Shown one piece after another: positions 1 to 8,600 of a DNA stretch of 34,146 nucleotides. Below the pieces are notes generated by a model that saw nothing but the letters and a program-made list of their open reading frames with translations, was not told the DNA's origin and did no database searches. Origin of the DNA: CAZKFG01 sp964551985 (lineage in GTDB: Bacteria; Bacillota; Negativicutes; Acidaminococcales; JAISLQ01); the NCBI GenBank assembly GCA_964551985.1, contig CAZKFG010000020.1:1-34146 (forward strand), in the 5' to 3' direction. Within the stretch, counting starts at the first letter, position 1, and every line of letters begins with the position of its first letter. The translations under genes were made by a program, and so were the position numbers.

Positions 1-11
1 ATGGGCGTAAA

Positions 12-224
12 ATGAAAGAGTTATGCGATATTCAAGAAAAATTACTCTCGCTACTTAACGAAGAACAGAAAAAACTGCTTAGCGATTTTAACGCCGTGCA
101 AGCGCAAATATGCAGTTTCTCTAGTATAGATAAGTTCATTTACGGCTACAGATTAGGTACTTTAATCACTATGGAGGTTTTTATTAATAAGGAAAATTTG
201 TTGGCTAATGGAAATATTCAGTAA
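12..224 (+). CDS. DUF6809-like small protein
   Basis: A 70-aa acidic, helical protein starting MKELCDIQEKLL with a later YGYRLGT segment. This resembles the small DUF6809-type proteins common in Firmicute prophages and integrative elements, whose function is unknown. Its ATG overlaps the stop codon of an upstream reading frame (ATGA at 12-15), so it is probably the last gene of a translationally coupled group that begins before the window. The family call rests on overall look and context only. Confidence 0.6.
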   Translation: MKELCDIQEKLLSLLNEEQKKLLSDFNAVQAQICSFSSIDKFIYGYRLGTLITMEVFINKENLLANGNIQ

Positions 225-347
225 AACTCGATAAAAATGCGTTTTTACATAAATTCAACTACTCAAAATACCCCTATTTTGGCAGATTCCAGTTTTAAAT
301 AAGCTTTGATGATGTCAAAAAATTTTAAACAAGGAGAAACAAAACAA

Positions 348-947
348 ATGACAAATCTAACAACTAAGTTAGTTAAAATAATGCAAGAATGTGCATATGT
401 GCAGAAAAATGGCACTAATGAGTTTCACAAATATTCTTACGCAACTTCTGCTGATGTGTTAGAGCGCATCAATGCTGCCCTAACAAAACACAATGTATGT
501 TCAGTTGCTTGCAGTGAGCTTGTAAGTATAATTGATGTAACAACTGCTAAAGGCAATTTAGAACATTTGGCTACAGTTAAAGTATCTATAACCTTAATTG
601 ATGCAGATAGTGGCGAACAGTTGACAATTACAGGTATCGGCTCAGGACAAGACAGCGGTGATAAAGCGGTTATGAAAGCTCAAACTGCTGCGATTAAGTA
701 TGCTTATTTATTATCTATGGCTATCTCTACAGGTGATGACCCGGAGGCTGACAGTATGACTGATCAAGCTAATGTATTACAAGAAGTAAAGGTTAAAACT
801 ACCGCAAAACCTGCTAAAAATAGCACCCAATCTCTCACTTGCCAAAGCTGTAATACACCAATAAGCGATAAAGTATTTGATTATTCTGTAGAAAAATTCG
901 GGCAATCTCTTTGTATGACCTGCCAAAGAAAGGCGGTAGCTGCTTGA
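348..947 (+). CDS. ERF-family single-strand annealing protein
   Basis: A 199-aa protein. The N-terminal 130 residues have the ERF pattern: an early Y-x-x-K-x-G-x-N-x-F-x-K-Y-x-Y-x-x-x-x-D stretch, then GIGSGQDSGDKAVMKAQTAAIKYA, the conserved ERF core in which a glycine-rich segment precedes an Ala/Lys helix. ERF proteins anneal single-stranded DNA during phage recombination. The tail carries a small zinc ribbon, CQSC near residue 164 and CMTC near residue 190. I chose ATG 348 because AAGGAG lies 11 nt upstream; in-frame ATGs at 306 and 309 lack a good ribosome site. It points to a phage-like module at the left edge. Confidence 0.85.
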   Translation: MTNLTTKLVKIMQECAYVQKNGTNEFHKYSYATSADVLERINAALTKHNVCSVACSELVSIIDVTTAKGNLEHLATVKVSITLIDADSGEQLTITGIGSGQDSGDKAVMKAQTAAIKYAYLLSMAISTGDDPEADSMTDQANVLQEVKVKTTAKPAKNSTQSLTCQSCNTPISDKVFDYSVEKFGQSLCMTCQRKAVAA

Positions 948-1058
948 TACTCGAGATTATTTATATGGTTTTGAAGATGATTTTTGAGAAAAAGAGGGAG
1001 TAAAATCCACTTTAATCACTCCAACATAACAATAAAAAACATCAAGGAGTGATAACCC

Positions 1059-1256
1059 ATGCTATATGACGAGCAAAAACCATTAGAAATTCTAACCTTG
1101 CCAGACTTGATGAGCTATTTGGCTATAGGTAAATCGACAGCGTATAATCTGCTTCGTTCTGGTAAAATTAAAGGCTTTAAAATAGGTAGAAACTACAAGA
1201 TACCTATGAAGGCAGTGCTGGAGTTTGTAGAGAGTGAATATGCCCGAAACAGTTAA
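1059..1256 (+). CDS. Excisionase-type helix-turn-helix protein
   Basis: A 65-aa protein with the HTH_17/excisionase pattern: LTLPDLMSYLAIGKSTAYNL followed by SGKIKGFKIGRNYKIP, a winged-helix fold of the MerR/Xis type that binds DNA. AAGGAG at 1044-1049 sets the start. No integrase follows it directly. The next gene belongs to a different element, so this may be the orphan Xis of the module to the left or a regulator of it. Confidence 0.8.
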   Translation: MLYDEQKPLEILTLPDLMSYLAIGKSTAYNLLRSGKIKGFKIGRNYKIPMKAVLEFVESEYARNS

Positions 1257-1289
1257 AATCTTGCATTTATTTGCAAGATTTATTTTTTT
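1256..1289 (+). terminator. Rho-independent terminator
   Basis: A perfect 10-bp stem (1256-1265 with 1272-1281) with a 6-nt loop, followed by a run of seven T. It begins in the stop codon of the excisionase-like gene and closes the left module. Confidence 0.85.
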
Positions 1290-1327
1290 GCCTTTTTAAA
1301 AATTATTTATAAAAGACGGATTTTTAA

Positions 1328-1366
1328 TTGTATTACAATAACCCAAGATACCAGTTTGTAATACAA
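1328..1366. repeat. Left copy of 39-bp palindromic site (attL candidate)
   Basis: Arms TTGTATTACAA (1328-1338) and TTGTAATACAA (1356-1366) are perfect inverted repeats separated by 17 nt. The same arms with the same 17-nt spacing recur at 8605-8643, with 10 of 17 spacer positions matching, including GATACC. A third, imperfect half-site, TTGTGTTACAA, follows at 1371-1381. The layout fits a tyrosine-recombinase attachment site at the element border. It could instead be an operator for the gene at 1467. Confidence 0.65.
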
Positions 1367-1466
1367 AGTATTGTGTTACAACTATATTTTTTGCCATTAA
1401 AAGGGTTTTTCCTTTGACTATAGAATTTACTACAATGTAAAAACTATTGTAAAAGGAGACGTAGCA

Positions 1467-3671
1467 ATGAAAGCTGAATACAAACTAGCAGAAAAAACGT
1501 TTGAAGTAGAATATAACAAAAGGGCTGATAGTCTTGAAGAACTTGTGCAAAGTATTAAAGTAGATAAATATTTATCTACGCTTATTTTTCATATTTTTTC
1601 CAATTTGCTCAACTTTAAATACAATATGCCATTCTTTATAAAAAAAGATTTTTTATCGTATGAAGAGTTGGTAGATATTTTTCTTGAAACGACAATTGCC
1701 AATTCTTTACTTATTGATGAAACTGATAAAAATACGCTAAAAAAATTTTTAGATTGTTTTAAAGAATATATAAAACTTAGCATTTTGCTACATTGCTCTA
1801 CAAAGCTGGACATAAACATATCTGATTTTAAAAATTATCCATTGGATGTAGTCAAAGAGGTGCTAGAAACAGATTGTCGTGAAAAAGATATTGTACCAAC
1901 AAAAAAATTAATGCAGATAAAAAGACGTTTTCGAGATGTGTATAAAAGAGCAAATGAAATTTTCTCGCAAAAAGATAGTAATTCTCTGTCTTTTTTGCTA
2001 TCTTGCTATAAAAACACCGACTTTATAAGCATTTTAACACTCTTTGCTTTTATCAAAGAGAAAAATATTGCGTTATCAGAAGATATTTTTGATCCAAGTA
2101 TCGTAAAACTGGCAGATAACAATCATTTGACATCTTTGTACGTTCTGTTTTATAAAAATGATAATTTATATCTATACAACAACAAAATAGCCTGTGGTTA
2201 TAATTTTTTGGATGTTATCAATAAAAACAATACCCTTGTCAACTTATTAGAGCAGTTATCAACACACACCAAAGCCATTGCTGGACAGATATTTGATAAT
2301 ATTAAAAACAAAATTGATAGTTATTTTATAACTCAATTAGATTTCCCTTTTGCTAAAAAATTATATATAGACAAAATATTTCCTCATCTTGTTGCTTTGA
2401 AAACATTTGATAATTCAACTAAAAACAAAACTGCATTTAAAATGTACTGGTACATACAAGGGCAAATATTCCTTGTCAAACAGGCTTGCCAAGACAATCC
2501 GCTGGATACTATTTATAATATTACGGAAGAACTAGGTGGCAAAATTAAATGTTTAGATTGTGAAGATTATAAGAACTGTTATAGTTGGCATAAGTACATT
2601 TTGGATTACTCTACAATACATAGTCAAAAAACGTCTTTGGGCAACATAATGTTGACGACATACAAACATCCAAAAAAACGGATTATGCTAATTAGTGTTA
2701 ACGATTTTAGTTTTTCTAATGAAATACCTATCTGGTATGAATTTTTAACTATGCACAAAGTGTGTTCTGAATATCTAAATGATGCAGTGCTATTTAATCA
2801 ACAAATAGTTCTTGCTGACAAAATATTACAAAAGCTTGAGCAAAATCAAACTACCAGCATTTGTCTTAGCTATATTCTAAACAGTGTGTTTTTAAAAAAC
2901 ATTAATAATCTTGTAGATGTTGAAAAAACCCTTGCATCTGATATGAAAAACCATATTGAAAACATAAAAAAATTCACACAAGACACTCGTATTTTCAAAA
3001 ACATCAAAGAAAGTATTGTACTAATGCTACTGTTATTTGTTTTTGCAGTTAAATACTTGCTTGGAAAAACAGGTAATATTCCTAAAATTGCATCTTCTTA
3101 TGCAATTTTATACAATATAACAGAATTCAATCTAAGCAAATATAAAAAAATTTGGGAAAAAAGACATAGAAACAGATGTGAGCAACTAAATAGATTTTTT
3201 TCGCCTATAATGATTCCTAAATATTCAACTGATAATAACGCCTGCAACGCAAAAATTTGTACAGAATTTTTTAAAAACCTTTTTGAAAGCTATTCAAAAA
3301 AAGTTCGCTATGGAAAAAACGATAAATTTTATGCTTTAATAAGCGAGATTAAAGAAAAAATCGCTAAAAAAGTGGATGACAAAGCACTCATAAATTTGAT
3401 ACAAATCAAAATTAACGCCAGTAATGAGGTAAAATTCAGTGAAAACGATTACCGTTTTATCGCCAAAAAATTAAAGGAAATAATCAAATTATATGCACCT
3501 AAAAAAGGCATAAACGAAACTATACTACTTCATTTAATAGACGTTGCATTACATGGGTTAACAAACCTAAAGCTTTCAAAAGAAGAACTAGTACTAGAAA
3601 AATTATTATCCGTTAAAAACCGTGAGTATTTAGAAGTAATATTCACCGATTATATTAATGTCCTATATTGA
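1467..3671 (+). CDS. Large unknown element-borne protein (734 aa)
   Basis: I do not recognise this protein. It is lysine- and asparagine-rich, looks mostly helical, and has no signal peptide. One hydrophobic stretch lies near residues 515-531 (VLMLLLFVFAVKYLL) and a cysteine cluster, C-x2-C-x5-C, near 362-371, which may bind metal. No nuclease, kinase, ATPase or methylase motif is visible. GGAG lies 10 nt before the ATG. The gene has its own leader and a terminator, so it is a separate transcription unit at the element end away from the integrase, the usual place for cargo. The 31769-29290 locus in the second element encodes a protein of similar size and position with weak resemblance. A defence or maintenance role is only inferred from position. 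Confidence 0.8.
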   Translation: MKAEYKLAEKTFEVEYNKRADSLEELVQSIKVDKYLSTLIFHIFSNLLNFKYNMPFFIKKDFLSYEELVDIFLETTIANSLLIDETDKNTLKKFLDCFKEYIKLSILLHCSTKLDINISDFKNYPLDVVKEVLETDCREKDIVPTKKLMQIKRRFRDVYKRANEIFSQKDSNSLSFLLSCYKNTDFISILTLFAFIKEKNIALSEDIFDPSIVKLADNNHLTSLYVLFYKNDNLYLYNNKIACGYNFLDVINKNNTLVNLLEQLSTHTKAIAGQIFDNIKNKIDSYFITQLDFPFAKKLYIDKIFPHLVALKTFDNSTKNKTAFKMYWYIQGQIFLVKQACQDNPLDTIYNITEELGGKIKCLDCEDYKNCYSWHKYILDYSTIHSQKTSLGNIMLTTYKHPKKRIMLISVNDFSFSNEIPIWYEFLTMHKVCSEYLNDAVLFNQQIVLADKILQKLEQNQTTSICLSYILNSVFLKNINNLVDVEKTLASDMKNHIENIKKFTQDTRIFKNIKESIVLMLLLFVFAVKYLLGKTGNIPKIASSYAILYNITEFNLSKYKKIWEKRHRNRCEQLNRFFSPIMIPKYSTDNNACNAKICTEFFKNLFESYSKKVRYGKNDKFYALISEIKEKIAKKVDDKALINLIQIKINASNEVKFSENDYRFIAKKLKEIIKLYAPKKGINETILLHLIDVALHGLTNLKLSKEELVLEKLLSVKNREYLEVIFTDYINVLY

Positions 3672-3768
3672 ACAATCTAGTATTTAAGGGCTTTTAAGTT
3701 GCTTTTAAGCAAAAGCAAAACGTGTTTTCTCAAATTACGACGTACTACAAAAAATTAATAATAAACAT

Positions 3769-3818
3769 AAAAAAGCAGACACCAACTAGCTTATAGCTAA
3801 TTGTGTGTTTGCTTTTTT
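3769..3818 (+). terminator. Terminator downstream of the 734-aa gene
   Basis: Stem AAAAAAGCA (3769-3777) pairs with TGCTTTTTT (3810-3818); an inner part (ACAC with GTGT, CTAGC with GCTAA) extends it. The A-run on the left and T-run on the right suggest it could work in both directions. Confidence 0.75.
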
Positions 3819-4118
3819 GTATGCTGAAATTTTTTTATTTTTTTAAAGAACCCAAAATCCAATATTTTCTCTATATGCTACACAAATAAATCTTTTTCAT
3901 AGAGAGAAAAAACAACTGCGTCGAAAAAAAATACAAATGCTTTTTCCGCTTGTATACTGCTTGTATTAAGCAAATATCAGTGTTATATTCGTTATACCAA
4001 CTGATCAGTGGTAACAAAAATCAAGCATTATAGTTTCAAATTATAACTAAAATAAACACATGTATTTTTGTTCTTTGATAATTTAATTTGAAGTAAAAAT
4101 AAAAAAAGGAGATTTTTT
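3819..4118 (+). promoter_or_regulatory. AT-rich leader before the helicase gene, with an operator-like palindrome
   Basis: No gene is visible in this 300-nt stretch. It holds a near-duplication of GCTTGTAT around 3950-3970. At 3995-4013 an imperfect palindrome has TACCA and TGGTA flanking the perfect palindrome CTGATCAG, as expected for a repressor operator. AAGGAG precedes the next ATG. No convincing promoter pair can be assigned. Confidence 0.35.
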
Positions 4119-5465
4119 ATGGTCATAATAGCAATAGAAAGCATACTAAATAACAAAGGTAAGGTGGACGAGCAACTTTTGCAAGATGCTATTGTAAAAA
4201 CAGGGCTGGTAGCCAGCGATGGGAGTAGATTGTTTTTGAAGTCAAACGAAGGGATGTACTGGGAAACGCTTGGGAACAAGGCAAATTCTAGTCTACGAAA
4301 GGCGTTGTTTAGTAATGAAAATCAAGGATTTATCTCAAAACGGTTGCTAGACAGGGTAATTGAGAACTTAACGGTTGATTCAAGGCTTGTTTTTGACAAA
4401 GGAAAAATAAATCCACCACAAAAAGTTAATCTTTTAAATGGTGTGTTGGATTTACCTACATTGAAGCTAGTGCCGCATGAGCAAAGCCGAGATTTTTTTG
4501 ATTACATTATCAATGTAAGCTATAACTATCAAGCTAGATTTGAACAAAGGTCCACCTTTTACAACTTTATTTGTGCTAGCACTGGCTGTGGCGAGGATGA
4601 AAAAAAACTTAACTACGTTTTTGAAAACATAGGTTATCTTTTATCTAATATAGATACCATCCGCCAAGCCGTTTTGTTTGTAGGTCCTGCGGCATCTGGA
4701 AAGAGCACACTGGCAACCTTTATTGAGTCCCTGTTGCCACAAGATAAATTATCTGCGGTTGCTCTACACGAGCTATCAAGCCGCTTTAAGACGATAAGAG
4801 TTGCTCAAGCCAAGCTAAATAGCTACAAAGAAGGATCATTTAAAACAATAAAAGATTGGTCCACTTTCAAAACTTTATCGGCTAAAGAAGGGCTTGAAGT
4901 TGAAGCCAAGGGTCGCGATCCGTTTATGATAAAGCCGTCAGTACAGCTTTTATTTTGTTCCAATGGCTTGCCTGTAATAAGTGAAGCTAATACTGATGCC
5001 GTGCTTGAGCGTTTTAACATCATCTTATTCACCAAAAGCTTAAAAGATGACCAACGTGACCCGCAACTACTAACAAAACTCCAAGCAGAAAAAGATGTTG
5101 TTGTAAGTTGGGCATTTCAAAACTTCAGCAAAGCATTAGCACGTAACGGCGTTTTTAGTACACCCGAAGATACAAAAGAGCTTATGAACTTGCATAAGCT
5201 AGAGCAAGAATCAACAAAAACTTTTATTGAGGAAAGGCTAACATTTGACAAACGCTCTACAGGACTACATTGGGCTGAAATTATTAATGCTTACAAAACT
5301 TTTTGCCAAAACAATGCATTATCCATTAACCCGGTAACTATTTTAAAAAACGAAATTCTAACAACATTTAATGTCAAAACATCTCGGTTCAGAGCCAACG
5401 GTAAAAATGCCCGTGGTCCTTCAAATATCTGCTTTAAAAATGAATTTATTGATGAAGGAAGCTAG
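4119..5465 (+). CDS. D5/P4-type SF3 helicase, primase domain absent
   Basis: A 448-aa replicative helicase of the phage/plasmid D5 family. A D5_N-like region (LLNGVLDL, residues 105-112) leads into Walker A GPAASGKST (189-197), then LHELSSRF (216-223), a sensor-like LLFCSNGLP (277-285) and an arginine-finger-like LERF (296-299). The C-terminus has a winged-helix look (residues 370-448). Classical P4-type proteins carry an N-terminal primase of several hundred residues, which is missing here; the first 100 residues are only a short adaptor. It probably unwinds the element's DNA for autonomous replication after excision, with the host supplying the primase. Confidence 0.85.
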   Translation: MVIIAIESILNNKGKVDEQLLQDAIVKTGLVASDGSRLFLKSNEGMYWETLGNKANSSLRKALFSNENQGFISKRLLDRVIENLTVDSRLVFDKGKINPPQKVNLLNGVLDLPTLKLVPHEQSRDFFDYIINVSYNYQARFEQRSTFYNFICASTGCGEDEKKLNYVFENIGYLLSNIDTIRQAVLFVGPAASGKSTLATFIESLLPQDKLSAVALHELSSRFKTIRVAQAKLNSYKEGSFKTIKDWSTFKTLSAKEGLEVEAKGRDPFMIKPSVQLLFCSNGLPVISEANTDAVLERFNIILFTKSLKDDQRDPQLLTKLQAEKDVVVSWAFQNFSKALARNGVFSTPEDTKELMNLHKLEQESTKTFIEERLTFDKRSTGLHWAEIINAYKTFCQNNALSINPVTILKNEILTTFNVKTSRFRANGKNARGPSNICFKNEFIDEGS

Positions 5466-5505
5466 TATATAGGTATAACAGAAAAACTATTATAGGAGGG
5501 ATAAC

Positions 5506-5862
5506 ATGTCCAATACAATCAATGCCTGCATTACAGAGCAGCTAGATGTTGCTCTGAAGGAGAAGGAAAATAAAACTAAGACAGCTAATGTAAGCATCTC
5601 CGCCCGCATTCCAGAGCAGCTCAATGTTGCTCTGGATGAGAAGGAGAAGTTTACTGGTAAAACGAAGACAGCTATTGTCACCGAAGCCCTAGCGGCTTAT
5701 TTGCAGGTAGGTCAAGATGCTGAATTTCAAGCAACTGACGAACTAAAGCAAAAAACAAAACTAATTAGCTTGTTGTTGGTGGGCGATAACGTCCATCAAC
5801 GTATAAAAATTATACAAAAAGAGGTAGAACAGCTATGTCAAATGGTAAATCAAGTATCTTAA
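5506..5862 (+). CDS. Ribbon-helix-helix relaxosome protein with duplicated N-terminus
   Basis: A 118-aa protein. Residues 29-64 look like an RHH DNA-binding domain (VSISARIPEQLNVALDE, then TGKTKTAIVTEALAAYL), followed by a helical tail that could form a coiled coil. Residues 5-28 are a partial copy of the same unit (EQLDVALKEKEN, then KTKTANV), and the duplication also shows in the DNA at 5535-5590 against 5610-5675. RHH proteins next to relaxases usually bind oriT as MobC-like accessory factors. AGGAGGG lies before the ATG. The gene overlaps the relaxase by 28 nt, so the two are probably coupled. Confidence 0.75.
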   Translation: MSNTINACITEQLDVALKEKENKTKTANVSISARIPEQLNVALDEKEKFTGKTKTAIVTEALAAYLQVGQDAEFQATDELKQKTKLISLLLVGDNVHQRIKIIQKEVEQLCQMVNQVS

Positions 5863-6749
5863 AATTGGTAAATTATAAACTTAGAGATTGCGAATATAAC
5901 TGGAAAAAGGTTGATCAAACCCTAAGATATATCACAAATCCTAAATCTACAACTAAAGAACTCATGGCTTTTAACATGGTTGATTCTGACGATATAGTGA
6001 ATAGTTTTGGTTTTTTCAACAAAGCCATAGGCAAGTATAATGGTCGATTGATCAAGCATCTGATCTTATCTTACGGACATGACGAATCAAAAGTTGTAGA
6101 CTGGGAGCAGTGTTTCACTGCTGGAAAGGAAATTCGTGATTTTTTCGGTTCTAATTATCAATCAGTACTAACTGTTCATAATAACATACCTACTCGTCCC
6201 CATATCCATATGGTTTTGGGTATGCTTGATGTGTCTAACGGTAAGAAGTTTGAACAACCACCAAGTGGTTTTTTTCATCTACGTAAACACGTAGATGAAG
6301 TATTGGCTAAACATGGCATACCGCCACTAAGAAGTAAAGGAGGTGAAGTTCAAACAACTATAACAGCAATAACCGAATCCCAAGTCCAGAGGGCGCCAAA
6401 CAGCCAACAGTTAAGCAATATTCTTGACGGCTATGATCTTGAAGATGCTTATGATAATAGTCAAGAACTCTTACACAAAGCACAAAAGTTTCTCGCCATT
6501 AGGCAAAAAAGTGTTGTTGCAGATGATACAGAACCTGTATTTGAAGCTGATGAAATGCCAGAAACAGTAGATAAGCCAGAATATCTATTTTTACAAAATC
6601 CTTATCAAAGCAAACGAGTTTTTAATCTTGATAAAAACGATAAAGAAGGTTTAAAGGATTTTTTGGGGGGAAATGATAATAAGCTACTACTGAATGGTAA
6701 ACCCATCACAATAAATAAAAATTTTTTTGAAAGGACTGATGAAAGATGA
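5835..6749 (+). CDS. HUH relaxase (MobP/VirD2-like)
   Basis: A 304-aa mobilization nuclease. Motif I is around Y32 (RYITNP), the presumed nicking tyrosine. A H75-containing strand (LIKHLILSYG) follows. The histidine motif is H115-N-N-I-P-T-R-P-H123-I-H125, matching the H-x(7)-H-x-H metal triad of MOBP relaxases. It would nick oriT and pilot the DNA strand into a helper's secretion channel. About 130 residues beyond the catalytic domain are unassigned. GAGG lies 10 nt before the start, and the stop overlaps the next start (ATGA). Confidence 0.85.
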   Translation: MSNGKSSILKLVNYKLRDCEYNWKKVDQTLRYITNPKSTTKELMAFNMVDSDDIVNSFGFFNKAIGKYNGRLIKHLILSYGHDESKVVDWEQCFTAGKEIRDFFGSNYQSVLTVHNNIPTRPHIHMVLGMLDVSNGKKFEQPPSGFFHLRKHVDEVLAKHGIPPLRSKGGEVQTTITAITESQVQRAPNSQQLSNILDGYDLEDAYDNSQELLHKAQKFLAIRQKSVVADDTEPVFEADEMPETVDKPEYLFLQNPYQSKRVFNLDKNDKEGLKDFLGGNDNKLLLNGKPITINKNFFERTDER

Positions 6750-7024
6750 GTAAAGAAATAGCTGAAGTGTTAGACAATAATAACGACAAAATAATTGTAT
6801 TTAGGGGGCTATTGAGCCTCAAAGGTAACCAAGTTGTTGCTATGTATGGAACAGCATTTGATATGCAAAACAAAAAAGCCCAAGCTGTAAACACAGCAAA
6901 CTTAAGTTTAAACGCTGTAGATCATATAGATAAGGCATTAAATGACATTATTCTGCAACAAACAAAGCCAGTTGCTAGAAATCAAGATGTATGCTGTATA
7001 AAAACCGATAAAGCTCAAGAATAA
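6746..7024 (+). CDS. Small orphan protein coupled to the relaxase
   Basis: A 92-aa protein that I do not recognise. It is soluble, with a central stretch IIVFRGLLSLKGNQVVAMYG that looks like paired beta strands, then a helix. ATGA overlaps the relaxase stop, so it is translated with the relaxase. An accessory role in mobilization is possible, but nothing in the sequence proves it. Confidence 0.6.
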   Translation: MSKEIAEVLDNNNDKIIVFRGLLSLKGNQVVAMYGTAFDMQNKKAQAVNTANLSLNAVDHIDKALNDIILQQTKPVARNQDVCCIKTDKAQE

Positions 7025-7056
7025 AACTATATATTATAACTACAGGAGGGAACTAT

Positions 7057-7275
7057 ATGTCAAACGTAATAATCCAAGAAATAGAGCCACAAAAATTATA
7101 CAGGGTAAGGCAGCTACAAGCTGTCTTGCCATTTAGTAAAAGTCACCTGTATAAGTGTCTAAAAAAATATAATGTACCTAAAGTGAACTTTGCTGGCGGT
7201 ATAGCCTATTTGGGTCTGGATATTCTTGAATTAATACAAAAAATAAGAAATGAAAGTGAGCAGGCTGTAAGTTAG
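7057..7275 (+). CDS. Excisionase-like HTH protein
   Basis: A 72-aa protein. LYRVRQLQAVLPFSKSHLYK is a helix-turn-helix of the AlpA/Xis type, followed by the wing and a C-terminal helix. AGGAGGG lies upstream. Its place directly before the integrase marks it as the recombination directionality factor of element 1. Confidence 0.75.
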   Translation: MSNVIIQEIEPQKLYRVRQLQAVLPFSKSHLYKCLKKYNVPKVNFAGGIAYLGLDILELIQKIRNESEQAVS

Positions 7276-7287
7276 TAAAAAAAATGC

Positions 7288-7322
7288 TTAGGCAGGGGCT
7301 AACCCCTGTTTAGGCAAGGAGG
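7288..7322 (+). promoter_or_regulatory. Hairpin next to the integrase ribosome site
   Basis: Stem CAGGGG (7293-7298) and CCCCTG (7303-7308) with a CTAA loop sits between two TTAGGCA direct repeats (7288-7294 and 7310-7316), immediately before the integrase Shine-Dalgarno AAGGAGG. No T-run follows, so it is not a terminator. It could adjust integrase translation or bind a regulator. Confidence 0.45.
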
Positions 7323-7329
7323 TGAAAAT

Positions 7330-8523
7330 ATGGCTAGAAATGGTCGCCGTTCTAATATGGAAGGAAGCATATATTTCGATAAAGCTAGGCAAAGGCACAT
7401 AGGACAATTCTCTTATAAAGACCCGCTAACAGGAGTTGTACGACGCAAAAAAATAACAAGTGAAAAACGAGATGAGGTTGTAAAAGCTGGAAAAGCATTC
7501 TTGCAACAACTTGAACAACAAAAAGAGTACGAAAGCCAAATGACAGTTAAAAAGCTTATAAAAATATGGTTTGATGAGTCTGTGAAAAATACTGTTAAAG
7601 CAAAGACACTTGAGCGTTACGAGGGTGTTACAAGTAGATATGTAATACCGCACATAGGGAATATGCCTGTAGGTGAAATTAATGCAATGGTATTACAAAA
7701 GTTGTTTAATAAGCTATTTGCTTCAGGAGGAGAAGGTGGCAGACCATTGTCGCCAAGAAGCGTTAATATGACAAGAACCATTATGAGTGCTATTTTTAAG
7801 TTTGCTGTAGCCTCAGACTATATGGCTGTCAACCCTATTGTCAATACAAAGCCAATAAAACAGACTAAAGCAGAGATAAAAGTATTTACCGTTAATGACT
7901 ATGAAAAACTTATTATAACAGCAAAGGAGCATAGTCTTAACGCATACCTACTCTTACGTATTGCTTTTAGTACAGGATTTAGGTTAGGTGAGATAGTAGG
8001 CTTAGAGTTTGAGCATGTAGACTGGATGGCAAAAACTTTATCAGTAAAACAAACGGTGGTATCTACTAACCGTGGCAAGCTATTACAAAAGAATGCCAAA
8101 ACTAGTGGCAGTATAAGAAAAATACTTATTGATGATAGCCTTATAGAAGACTTGCACGAGGCCTTAATGAAACATAAAGAAAAGAAAAAACTGGCCAAAA
8201 ATCTATTTGACCAAAAACATAATTTTGTAATATCAACAGATATGGGCGATTGCATTGACCCTAGCCATTTTTCATATAGGATATTCAAAAAACTTTTACA
8301 AAAAGCTGGACTAGACAACAGTTTTCGGGTACATGATTGCAGACACACTCACGCCACATGGCTGATTGAAAAAGGTGTTAATATTAAGGCTGTATCTGAA
8401 CGACTAGGTCATAGTAGTATAAAAATTACAATGGATACTTATAGCCATGTAACAACACGTATGCAAGAGCAAGCGGTTAATGCTCTTACAGAACTGCTAA
8501 ACAAAGATAAAGAGGCAAAATAG
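7330..8523 (+). CDS. Tyrosine integrase of element 1
   Basis: A 397-aa site-specific recombinase. The N-terminal 65 residues look like an AP2/arm-binding domain (GSIYFDKARQRHIGQFSYKD), residues 70-170 the core-binding SAM-like domain, and residues 185-375 the catalytic domain. Catalytic residues are R218 (TGFRLGE), a lysine near 257, H335-x-x-R338 (HDCRH), H361 (LGHSS) and nucleophile Y371 (TYSHV). All are present, so the enzyme is probably active. AAGGAGG precedes the ATG. It ends 80 nt before the right palindromic site, as expected for an integrase next to its attachment site. Confidence 0.95.
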   Translation: MARNGRRSNMEGSIYFDKARQRHIGQFSYKDPLTGVVRRKKITSEKRDEVVKAGKAFLQQLEQQKEYESQMTVKKLIKIWFDESVKNTVKAKTLERYEGVTSRYVIPHIGNMPVGEINAMVLQKLFNKLFASGGEGGRPLSPRSVNMTRTIMSAIFKFAVASDYMAVNPIVNTKPIKQTKAEIKVFTVNDYEKLIITAKEHSLNAYLLLRIAFSTGFRLGEIVGLEFEHVDWMAKTLSVKQTVVSTNRGKLLQKNAKTSGSIRKILIDDSLIEDLHEALMKHKEKKKLAKNLFDQKHNFVISTDMGDCIDPSHFSYRIFKKLLQKAGLDNSFRVHDCRHTHATWLIEKGVNIKAVSERLGHSSIKITMDTYSHVTTRMQEQAVNALTELLNKDKEAK

Positions 8524-8547
8524 ATAAAAATGCTATTTTGCCTTTTT
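8513..8547 (+). terminator. Integrase terminator
   Basis: A perfect 11-bp stem (8513-8523 with 8533-8543), loop of 9 nt, then five T. The left arm overlaps the integrase's last codons and stop. Confidence 0.9.
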
Positions 8548-8600
8548 GTTTTTATTTGTTATAGTAAAAAATAAAGATTTTTTATATAATAATATTAAAA

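Noticed and set aside
1467..3671. Reading the 734-aa protein as an abortive-infection or reverse-transcriptase-type protein
   Set aside because: No YxDD, HEPN (R-x4-6-H in a fitting setting) or other catalytic motif could be supported by eye.
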